This document shows positions 1-9,198 of a stretch of DNA of 64,000 nt, piece after piece. The stretch comes from Conus ventricosus (taxonomy: Eukaryota > Mollusca > Gastropoda > Neogastropoda > Conidae): positions 74,044,340 through 74,108,339 of the forward strand of contig CM031616.1 of NCBI GenBank assembly GCA_018398815.1. Direction: 5' to 3'. The position numbers and the translations under genes were made by a program. Each line of letters starts with the position of its first letter. Within the stretch, counting starts at the first letter, position 1. The notes beneath the pieces are model-generated. The model was not told where the DNA came from. It saw only the letters and a program-made list of their open reading frames with translations, and made no database searches.

Positions 1-904
1 TCAGCCGTTAATGCCCGTTTGCGCTAATTCTTCCATTGCCGCGGATTCCTCCACAGCGTAATTTGTTTACAGCACAGTTGTTGATTCAACGACACTGCGT
101 ATGAAACACCAAAATATGTGAAGGCAACGAGATGGTGAACTTTGTTTTGAGTGGTCGATAATGTTAATGTTAGAAGCATGATCTGTTTATACGAGTGATA
201 AAAGTCCAGTGATTTATTATCAGAAAATCAGTAAGATGTGGGCAAGCTGTAAAAAAAATGTCACAGGTGTGAAAATCACGACGGTTTATTTAATGGTAAA
301 CCTGCGAGTGATGGGCACCGAATATGCAGTCACCTTGATGTGGCCCAGTTAGCAAACATCAGGCACCGACGTTGTAGGAAAAGTGATAAAAATGCAAAGT
401 CGGTCATTTCCTTTGTTGAAAAAAAAAACAACTACCTGACAGGGAGCCAAAGTCACAACACATGCCAAAGCATAGCGATGAATTTGACATAAACCCTATT
501 GAACAGTGTTTTGAGAGTGCCTTTTTGTATAACTTCCAACTAAAAAAAAAAACCCACAACAAACGCCCCCTCCCCCGTCCACCCCCCACCCCACCCCACC
601 CAAAAAAAAAACAAAAAAAAACAACCAAACAAACAAACCTCTTGTTCAGGATCCTGTATGTGTTTGTATACGTGTTGAGTGAATGAAATCAAAAATAAAA
701 CCAACCAACCAGAACAGAGATAAATAAACATGGAGAAGTGTAGACAATCATCAACCCTGTATGTTTTATGGTAGATTATGTCATGGACCAAACAACCACC
801 TAGTCATTATGTTTTAAAAAGTTGAAAAAGGAGGGGAAGGAGAAGAGGGGGGAGGGGTGGGGGAAGGGGCAAAAAGCTAGTACATCTGCCAGGTCCACAC
901 TCAC
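1..904. other. Unique sequence without recognisable gene
   Basis: Presumably intron of the minus-strand P450, because exons on the right point into it. It contains an A/C-rich tract near 541-625 and a purine-rich tract near 825-875. No exon, RNA gene or mobile element could be supported. Confidence 0.5.
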
Positions 905-1097
905 TGTCGTATACTGTGGAGAGCCGATGTGAACCGAGCGAACACTGGCGTCGGAATGTAACGGTACAGTGGCAGCAATTGCAGCTCTTTCTGTGTCAAG
1001 GTCAAGGACTGGCCAACTGCCCGGATGAAACGATCTCCCTCGGGGTTCTTGTCGTCGAGGAGTCCCAAACGTGTGTCGAAGCAGACTGTCCCTACCG
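905..1097 (-). CDS. Mitochondrial-clan cytochrome P450, fourth recognised exon (partial gene)
   Basis: Part of a heme monooxygenase of the mitochondrial CYP clan (CYP10/12/24/27-like), expected at the inner mitochondrial membrane and fed electrons by adrenodoxin. The exon reads AVGTVCFDTRLGLL and then PLYRYIPTPVFARF, the helix E-F region of this clan (family pattern: VALDTRLG followed by a W/Y-K-Y-ISTP-type stretch). The acceptor is a CAG ending at 1098 on the minus strand. The donor after 905 is GTGAGT, close to consensus. The incoming phase completes a codon begun in the 1651-1841 exon, and the outgoing phase is 2. I found no later exon with an I-helix, ExxR or Cys heme loop between 1 and 904, so the gene continues off the left edge. 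The substrate cannot be inferred. Confidence 0.85.
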
Positions 1098-1183
1098 CTG
1101 TAAGCCACAAAGCACAGGTAGACACTGAAGGCGTTTCCGACATTTCAAACATTTGCTTGTGTGGAACTTAAAACAATAACAAT

Positions 1184-1189
<6 letters not shown>

Positions 1190-1228
<39 letters not shown>

Positions 1229-1336
1229 CCAGACAGTGGTAGGATGTGGCACTTTATAACTGGATTCATGCTTTTTTTGATACCTTGATCAACGGTTGTT
1301 AGAATCAAGGCCAGGAATGAATTCCACACACACACA

Positions 1337-1386
<50 letters not shown>

Positions 1387-1888
1387 CTATATATAATATT
1401 ATATATATATATATATGATATTCGGGCTTCTCTTCCCAGCAGAGCGTGTCGCCATTGTTCTGTGCCACCCGATATCATTCTCTCCTTCTCTGCGCCTGTT
1501 CTACTTCATTACCCGGGTGGACTCTGTCCTCTGTCTGGTATCCAGTGATGGATGAACCAGTGGATGCACACAATGAGAAAGTGAAGAAAAGAAGGGGGGG
1601 GGGGCAAAAAAAAAGGGGGGGGGAGCATAACTGACATGCTCCATGCTGACCTTCTGTGACGTATTTGTAAATTTCTGGCATGAAGTCTTCTATGCTGCCC
1701 GTGGGGTCCGCCTTCCGGGAGATCCTGTCCACGAAGTCGCTGGCGATCTGCGCGTGCTGGTTTGCATAGCCAAGCACAGCCTTGGGTTGCAAGATAGGCT
1801 GTTGAACCTCACTGCGTAGACGTTTCCATTCCCAGTTTTGACTGAAAGAGCAATGGCTCGATTAGAGGTCCTTTTCTGTCTTAAAACT

Positions 1889-1973
<85 letters not shown>

Positions 1974-2176
1974 GTGTGTGAGTGAGCGCCCGCGATTGTG
2001 TGTGTGTGTGTGTGGGTAGGTAGGTATCTCATTCAGAAGTTACAAACAAAAGCATCTCAAAAACAACACGCGTGTGAATACACACACATGCGCGCGCGCA
2101 CACACACAGACTCACACACGCACGAACGCACGCACGCACACGCACACACACACACGCGCTCGCGCGCGCACGCTGG

Positions 2177-2267
<91 letters not shown>

Positions 2268-2348
2268 GTGCGAGTGCTCTTGCACACAATCGTGGGCATA
2301 TATTTACAAATGCACGCTCGTGTTTACGCGTGTGAGCAACACTCGCAT

Positions 2349-2397
<49 letters not shown>

Positions 2398-2448
2398 CGC
2401 ACGCACGCACGCTCGCACGCATACATAGAGAGAAGAGAGAGAGAGAGA

Positions 2449-2498
<50 letters not shown>

Positions 2499-2500
2499 AA
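1190..2500. repeat. Cluster of GA, CA, TA and CT microsatellites inside P450 introns
   Basis: (GA)n at about 1190-1225, (CA)n at 1325-1385, (TA)n at 1390-1416, (CT)n at 1890-1970, a long (CA)n with CG interruptions at 2080-2275, (CA)n at 2350-2390 and (GA)n at 2425-2497. The P450 exon at 1651-1841 sits between them. Open frames here encode only alternating dipeptides and are not genes. Confidence 0.95.
1651..1841 (-). CDS. Mitochondrial-clan cytochrome P450, third recognised exon
   Basis: This 191-bp exon continues the P450 with SQNWEWKRLRSEVQQPILQP and then a stretch ending in EDFMPEIYKYVTE. The W-x-x-x-R (WKRLR) and QQP-L-P elements are the C-helix signature of mitochondrial P450s, where the Trp and Arg contact heme propionates. 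The acceptor is TTTCAG ending at 1842. The donor after 1651 is GTCAGC. The first base completes a Ser codon split across the intron from the 4987-5213 exon (AG|T), which supports the model strongly. A longer open frame runs past the donor into G/C-rich low-complexity sequence and is not coding. The downstream intron (1098-1650) is short and carries GA, CA and TA microsatellites. Confidence 0.87.
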
Positions 2501-2726
2501 ATCATTATTTAGAAGAAAAGTGAAGAATTACTGGTGTTTTTTTGTTTGTTTGTTTGTTTCATGGAAATCCACAAATCTTTCATGCATGGACTTATCACAG
2601 CATTGCGATTTTACTGTGGATTTGTGCTGAATGACACTTCTTCGTTATAGAATATTTTGAGTTATTACGTTCTGGTTTAGCATTACGCCGTTAACGATTG
2701 TTCATGCAATGTTTATACTTTGCAGC

Positions 2727-2905
2727 CCCCCCCCCCCCCCCCCCCTCCACTCTTTCCCTCCCGTCTTTCCTGTTATTTCTTTTGACTTATTCAATTATTA
2801 ACGCGTTGTTGTTGTTGTTTTTTCTCTCACTCAGAAAAGAAAAGTTCAAACAGTACAGCAACCGCCACCACCACAAACAAGACGTGTAACAACAGCGACA
2901 ATCAT

Positions 2906-2964
<59 letters not shown>

Positions 2965-2985
2965 TCTCTCTCTCTGTGTGTCTCT

Positions 2986-3035
<50 letters not shown>
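2727..3035. repeat. Poly-C, CT and CA microsatellites
   Basis: A C-run at 2727-2745, (CT)n at about 2910-2975 and (CA)n at about 2988-3032, inside the P450 intron. The sequence around them is unique with no coding signal. Confidence 0.9.
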
Positions 3036-3040
<5 letters not shown>

Positions 3041-3597
3041 AATGGTGATTGTAGTTACTTTCTAAATGAGTGTAAACAGATGTTCTTAGGGTATGTGGAC
3101 AATTCCTTTTTGATACATCTGTATAATCTATATCAAAGGAGGCTTTACTTTGTTCCCATTTTGGAATAGGTGAATACGTGGGCTTTTGCGCAATGTTGTT
3201 TTTATCTATTTTGGTATCCTTTAGAAGATCGGAGGAAAACGAGTAAATAGACCTTGTTGACAGTATATTTTGGGCACGTTTTCCGAAATCCTCCTCTGAT
3301 TTTAAACATACTTCTTCTGAGCTAAAATTGTTTTGTGAAAAGCTCTTTAAGATAAATTTTGCAGTAGAAGCTTTCCGAAATTCTGAAAGAGGTAAGATTC
3401 CTGCTTCATTATACGTCCCTAAGTTAGATGTATGTGTGGGACCCCAAGGGCAATTTTATAAGCTTTGCAATCAGTACTCTGAAGTTTATTTAACAGGTAT
3501 TGAGGAGCATTAAAAAATACTTCTTAAGCATAAGTTAGTCTTGAGCGTATAAGGGCAGTTGCTAAGATGGTTAATGATTTAGAATCCTGTCTCCAAG

Positions 3598-4440
3598 GTT
3601 GTTTGCTAATTATTTTTTACAGATGGCTCAGTGCTAGATAATGATAACACGGGAGCAGCCTTCATAATCCCTAGTTTCAAAATAGAAAAGCTGTTCTATC
3701 TTGGTAAACAGTTATCAATATTTAGTGCTGAATTAATTGCTATACTCAAGTCGTTAGATTTCATCCTAAATTTTCCAATAAATAATTCACAATTCATGAT
3801 AGGTGTTGATTCTAAAGCAGCAATCCACTCGATTAAGTCTGCATTTCCTTCAATGCGACATGATATGGTATTGGAAATTCATCATTTCATTCATCTTTTA
3901 TCTATGAAAGGCATTACTGTTACTTTTTGTTGGATCCCCTCTCATTGTGGTATTGTACCCAACGAGCGTGTAGATCAACTAGCAAGAAAAGCAGCTCAAA
4001 ATGTCAATTACGCAGTACCACTTAACATTCCATTAGATTTGAAAGAATGTTTTTCGATTATAAATTCAACGTCAAGAGAAAAAGTTAAAAACATTACTGA
4101 TGAAAACATTACTGATGAACTCAGACGTCCAATATTATCACAACTGTTAAAGTTTAGTGATGGGTACATGAAGAAAACGCACAAACAAGTCTCTGTCTCG
4201 TCTAGGGAGATTGGAAGCTAAATCCATAGATTTCGTTTGAACGCATTGAAAACAAAATATTATTCATAACGTTAAATGTATGTGTGGGGAAACCTTAAGT
4301 ATCAGTCATTTACTAATCCAATGCCCAAGAGCAAGAGAACTCTTTACAAATTCGGGTATTGATGGTTACACTGATGGATCGACTTCCTTACCTCTACCAT
4401 GTATTTTTAAACAGTTCTTGTGTTCTTGAGTCAGTTTGCA
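3598..4440 (+). pseudogene. Non-LTR retrotransposon 3' fragment: RNase H plus C-terminal CCHC-like region
   Basis: The plus-strand frame opens with FFTDGSV and continues through SAELIAILKSLDF, GVDSKAAIHSIKS, CWIPSHCGIVPNERVDQLAR. These are the four acidic RNase H positions (D of TDGS, E of SAEL, D of GVDS, D of ERVDQ) in the usual spacing. A frameshift and stops follow near 4200-4270. The next frame resumes with NVKCMCGETLSISHLLIQCP, the Cys/His motif that ends RNase H-bearing LINEs of the I/Jockey/R1 group. There is no intact reverse transcriptase upstream; the open stretch at 3265-3513 is unrecognised. It is a dead 5'-truncated copy inside the P450 intron, in the opposite orientation to the host gene. 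Confidence 0.8.
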
Positions 4441-4529
4441 CATGTTTGTTAAGTAGTTCAGTTGGCCTTTATCTTTAGATCTTATCTCTACTCAGTTACA
4501 TTTGTTCTGTTTAAATGGAAGAGGGATAG

Positions 4530-4804
4530 AGGGGAGGGGGGGGGGGGGGCAGGATGTCATATTCTATCATTAACGTATCAATACACTCAATCACTTACAT
4601 ACTTCATTCACCCACACATAAAACTGTCTGAATCACTGTAGTGGAAGGACATTAAACCGACGACCACACACACACACACGCGCGCGCGCGCGCATACACA
4701 CACACACACATACACATTCACACACACGCAAGCGCGCGCACGCTCGCGCACACACACACACACGCACACACACGCACGCACACACACGCACGCACGCACG
4801 CATG

Positions 4805-4861
<57 letters not shown>

Positions 4862-4910
4862 GCGCATGCACGTACGCCGCACGCACACACGCACGCACGC
4901 ATTCTAGCAA
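4530..4910. repeat. Poly-G run and long CA/CG microsatellite
   Basis: A G-run at about 4532-4550 is followed by alternating CA/CG/CACG repeat from about 4664 to 4905. The purine-pyrimidine alternation could favour Z-DNA. Translations here are Cys-Val or His-Thr repeats and are not coding. Confidence 0.9.
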
Positions 4911-4986
4911 GCCCTTGGCGTAGAAAATATGGACCTGATTTGACATGAATGACATAGCGACAAGTGCGCTGACGACCAGAGACTAC

Positions 4987-5213
4987 CTTGTTAACAGGCC
5001 CTGCACGCCTTGGTTGTGCACGTGGTTGTAGTGGGACAGGAGACCGAACAACACCCTGTGGGGGCATTCACCCTCCGCCCTGTAGACGTCCGCAAAGTCG
5101 TTGGGGTTGAACAGTCTCACCAGCGGCAGTCCAGGGACGATTTCCTCTCGAACTACATCTCCATACATGGCGTTCAGTCGTCGGATGGCTTGGTTAAGGT
5201 CCAGGCCGTAAAC
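4987..5213 (-). CDS. Mitochondrial-clan cytochrome P450, second recognised exon
   Basis: The exon encodes [20 protein letters not shown], then [20 protein letters not shown], then RAEGECPHR, ending GLLT. This is the beta-1 sheet and B-helix region of mitochondrial P450s (family pattern YG-IVRE, then F-P-D, then FR-EG-YP-R, then GLLT). The acceptor CAG ends at 5214, and phase 0 suits the preceding exon. The donor AAG|GTAGTC falls after 4987. A tempting alternative acceptor four bases upstream would break the frame relative to exon 1. The intron to the next exon (1842-4986) holds a decayed LINE 3' end and long CA/CT repeats. Confidence 0.87.
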
Positions 5214-6029
5214 CTGCCTGTTTGTTTAGAGAGAAAATGATATCATCTTCAAACAGTAATATCTGTAGAACAGTCGTAAATCTTATTGTCATCGATCTAT
5301 TAGAAATTAATCTTTCTGAAAACAAGACTTTTCATGATGGCAAACAAACTGTGAAGAAATGCAGTGTGTAAAAGACACAAATTGTAACTGCTGGAAAATC
5401 GGGTGTAATTGTAGTTCAGATATATAGGTATTAGATCATCCCAACGCTATCCAAAAGCCTTTTAGCCTGTGAAGTCAACGCTGTTGTAATAAAGGTACAA
5501 GTAGAGACAATAGCAAAGACTGTTTTCAGAATAACGTCATAGCCGTACTGACGCTTAGCACTCATAAATAAGACTCACAGTTCAAACTCCGATCAGAGGT
5601 CCCAGCAAAGGAATTTTCTGTTCGTGGTCACAGAAGCTTTCTGATTGTGATTCGGACACAGATAAGAGCCGAGAGCAGAAAGATAATGTTATCCCTGGAC
5701 TGTAGAACGGCCAATAATAGGACGAGTTCCACTAATTTACAGATGTGAATTTGAACGGGCATGGCAGTACAAGGATACATGTGGGTAGGCCTGAATGGAA
5801 GCAGTTTTGTGAAGGTTTGTGAAGAGTCTAACTTGATGTTATTCGATCGTCACTGGAAAGTCGCCTATCCCCAATGCCCACGTACGTTCTTACTGCAGAC
5901 CACGTTCACTCCCTGTCTGGGAACTGGGAGAGGATGGCATTAAAACGCAAACTTGCCCACCTGGGCCACAGAATGATTTCATTGAGATCTGTTTGACTCT
6001 GGAAGAGAACACGTGGCAGCGGAACCAAC
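5214..6029. other. Unique intronic sequence of the P450 gene
   Basis: Sequence between the second P450 exon and the 37-bp array. I see no exon or element. The open frame at 5761-5943 has no recognisable domain and no splice support. Confidence 0.5.
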
Positions 6030-6995
6030 TCGACAACATAGCATGGTGGACTTGGTCATCCCCCACAACACAACATAGCATGGCTGACTTGGTCATCATC
6101 CACAACACAACATAGCATGGTGGACTTGGTCATCATCCACAACACAACATAGCATGGTGGACTTGGTCATCCCCCACAACACAACATAGCATGGTGGACT
6201 TGGTCATCCCCCACAACACAACATAGCATGGTGGACTTGGTCATCCCCCACAACACAACATAGCATGGTGGACTTGGTCATCACTCACAATACAACATAG
6301 CATGGTGGACTTGGTCATCCCCCACAACACAACATAGCATGGTGGACTTGGTCATCACTCACAACACAACATAGCATGGTGGACTTGGTCATCCCCCACA
6401 ACACAACATAGCATGGTGGACTTGGTCATCACTCACAACACAACATAGCATGGTGGACTTGGTCATCCCCCACAACACAACATAGCATGGTGGACTTGGT
6501 CATCCCCCACAACACAACATAGCATGGTGGACTTGGTCATCCCCCACAACACAACATAGCATGGTGGACTTGGTCATCACTCACAACACAACATAGCATG
6601 GTGGACTTGGTCATCCCCCACAACACAACATAGCATGGTGGACTTGGTCATCCCCCACAACACAACATAGCATGGTGGACTTGGTCATCACTCACAACAC
6701 AACATAGCATGGTGGACTTGGTCATCCCCCACAACACAACATAGCATGATGGACTTGGTCATCACTCACAACACAACATAGCATGGTGGACTTGGTCATC
6801 ACTCACAACACAACATAGCATGATGGACTTGGTCATCACTCACAACACAACATAGCATGGTGGACTTGGTCATCACCCACAACACAACATAGCATGGTGG
6901 ACTTGGTCATCATCCACAACACAACATAGCATGGTGGACTTGGTCATCCCCCACAACACAACATAGCATGGTGGACTTGGTCATCACTCACAACC
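6030..6995 (+). repeat. 37-bp minisatellite, about 26 copies
   Basis: Each unit contains the core AACATAGCATGGTGGACTTG followed by GTCATC and then either CCCCCACAAC or ACTCACAAC. The two unit types alternate in blocks. The array lies in the first P450 intron. Because 37 is not a multiple of 3, no long open frame is kept. Confidence 0.95.
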
Positions 6996-7379
6996 CACAA
7001 CTGATACTGAGACCTGACATTGAACCGGACGTGTCCGATCATCTGCCATGAAGTGAACGACTGCGGTCCGAGAGGAAGCAGATCCCAGGACACGTGCCTC
7101 TCTGTGCGTGATCTGAGCCAAGACGTGTGCTTTGTGTGTGGAATCTCGTTGGCAGGGGGTGATAAATGCCATGAAGAACGTTGTCTGGTGGTGGATTGGG
7201 TGAAAGGTACGGCCAGTATACGGTAACTTTGGGTTTGGTTCCAGACCTCCATTCAGTCCCACACAGGACTTCACCTCTCACAAGTCTGCCCGAGTGCAGA
7301 GAAACAAGCCACGCGTAATTCATGACCTCCACACATTCAGCATAGATGAACTTCAACAGAACGAGACGCTTCCTCGTGG

Positions 7380-8195
7380 GGTGCAACAGTAACTGGGAAG
7401 AGTCCGTTCGTCTCACCTGGTCAAGTCCCTCACCGAAGATTGTTTTCAAAAAGGGAGAGAAGTACGACCCTGCAAACGGTGGTCACATCTGAACCTGCAT
7501 CTCTTGTAAACTCCCGAAGCGCACAATCACAGGTCCTGTTATGGACCATGCGGAGGAACATGGGATAACTGGCCTGCGACAGCATCGTTAGGAAGAAAGC
7601 CTCGTGCAAAGCAACTCCGGAGCTTGCTGAAGAGCTTAATGGCGACCTGATGAAAGGTTGATGTCCCAACACCTAATGGCCGTGGGCACAAGAAACTGTT
7701 TCAGACGCACCGTGTACGGGGCACGGCGTTATGAAAGGCGGAGCCCATTGCTCTCCTACCGCCACTGTAACCCTTTCTGACCTGAGTCAGATACCCATCG
7801 ACTGCCGGACGGACGAAGATGGTTTTCAAGCCGTAATAGACTTGCCCCACTAGTGGTTCGACCTCACGACCGTGGGCTTCACAGGCAAACGCTGTAATGA
7901 TTTGATCATGGGACCTTTTAAGGCGACATGGGGAGAAGACACTACACTGACATGTTTACGATGGATTTCCCTAAAGCTTTTGATCGTGCCAGCCATGGTC
8001 TTCTCGTCCATAAAGCCACCACTACGGCATCAAAGGAGACATCACCAGATGACTGAAGATTTCCTTGGGGACATCAAACGGTCAGTAGGATCTCTGTCGC
8101 TTCCACCAGCTGCACTAGCATGTTCTCCGGTTACCCCAGGGTTTCTCCCTGCGGCCTGCTCTCTTCCTTGTTTACGTAGCGGCTTGCCTGGATGT
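7380..8195 (+). pseudogene. Decayed LINE reverse transcriptase fragment
   Basis: Plus-strand sequence contains, in shifting frames, the conserved blocks of a non-LTR reverse transcriptase in correct order: an FKKGEKYDPAN-like block near 7447-7480 (family: FKKGDK-D-NYRP), a MDHAEEHGI block near 7540-7565 (thumb-proximal M-HL---), MDFPKAFDRASHGLLVHK near 7960-8010 (motif A with the catalytic Asp), YGIKGDITR near 8027-8055, and LPQGFSLRPALFLVYV near 8133-8180 (motif B, normally PQGSVLGP). At least four frameshifts and several stops separate the blocks. It is a fossil inside the first P450 intron, opposite to the host gene, resembling the CR1/RTE/Jockey range; the clade is not resolvable. Confidence 0.78.
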
Positions 8196-8394
8196 GTGAA
8201 CACCGTTGCTTCTCTGGACGACCCGAGTCACCGGCAACAGGAGCTCATCCGAATCGCACACGCACGTGCACAGGATGAAGAAACAGAGAGCGAGGGGAGC
8301 AGGGAGAGAATCAGAGAGAGGGAACGAGAGAGGGGAGACTAGACGAGGTGGGGTGGGGTGGGGTAAAAAAAACAAACTTGTGTGTTTAGCTAAC

Positions 8395-8642
8395 GGCCGC
8401 CATAAGCTGACGCCGAAGCCTGTCACCTGCAGGCAGATACTGCCACATCGCCCCGATGCCCGGCACGCTCCGAGGGCCCGGGATATCCAGATGCCCGGGG
8501 GACGGAAGTGACGTGGTCGGTGACGTGCGTGTTGCCGGAGGACTGGCCGTGGCCAGCGACTGCAGGCAGAGGGTGGTGGTTGCCGGGTGTGTCTCACCCT
8601 CTCCGGCACTGTCCGCAGCAACTTGCACACTCCCGTGGCCAT
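8395..8642 (-). CDS. Mitochondrial-clan cytochrome P450, start exon(s) with presequence and proline-rich hinge
   Basis: The minus strand reads HLDIPGPRSVPGIGAMWQYL, the IPGP hinge and first helix typical of mitochondrial P450 N-termini, and ends QLMAA before a weak GTTAGC donor (phase 0, matching the next exon). The only ATG in good context (gaccATGg) is at 8642, in a different frame, and starts MATGVCKLLRTVPER, a basic presequence-like peptide. The two frames join perfectly if 8560-8597 is removed. That 38-base segment begins GTGAGA and ends CTGCAG after a pyrimidine-rich run, so it is either a very short intron or coincidental flanking of a sequence indel. A third option is an upstream exon spliced to the TTTTCAG acceptor ending at 8667, which keeps the hinge frame open throughout. 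The hinge exon is secure; the exact start is not. Confidence 0.72.
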
Positions 8643-8719
8643 GGTCACTCTTGATTCCTCGGTGGTCTGAAAACGATGATTAAATAACATCAATAACTGG
8701 AAAAAAAAGGGGAGGGGCG

Positions 8720-8840
8720 TCCTGTCTTCTTCTTCTTCTTCTTCTTCTTCTTCTTCTTCTTCGTCTTCTTCTTCTTCTTCTCTTCTTCTCTTCTTTTCTT
8801 TTCTTCCTTCTTCTTCTTCTTCTTCTTCTTCTCTTCCTCT
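8720..8840 (+). repeat. (CTT)n microsatellite
   Basis: An imperfect CTT/TTC tract just upstream (minus-strand sense) of the P450 start exon, so it is a purine-rich GAA tract on the gene's sense strand. Confidence 0.95.
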
Positions 8841-9198
8841 TGTACCTTCCTAGATCCTGGCTACAGCTCCGCCGTTGGCCCAGATTCCTTGTAATGAAGG
8901 CCTTGCTCTCGCCATCAAAAATATACTTTGGGGTATGAGGTTTAAACAGGAACCCACTTTACAATTTTTTTAAAGGGGGAAGGGAAGGAGGAGGGGGGTG
9001 TACTTTGTTGTGTTGTGGATTTGGGGGTTATTTTTGTTCGTGTTGTTCATTCCACAGACACAGGATAGCCTCCTTTTCTACCGTAATATTGCAAAAGGGT
9101 TGAATGTGCCAGGAAGTTGTTGTTTTCGTGTTTGGGTCAGCTCCGCACAGGATGTGGTTTACCTCCTGTCGCCTTCGTCGTTTGTCTACGTCTGTCAG

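Noticed and set aside
1446..1634. Plus-strand ORF over the P450 exon region
   Set aside because: The opposite strand carries a phase-consistent P450 exon immediately beside it, and the plus frame ends in low-complexity sequence.
2029..2630. Cys-Val and His-Thr repeat proteins
   Set aside because: Translations of CA/GT microsatellites. The same applies to similar frames near 4650, 12600, 13200, 14050 and 39100.
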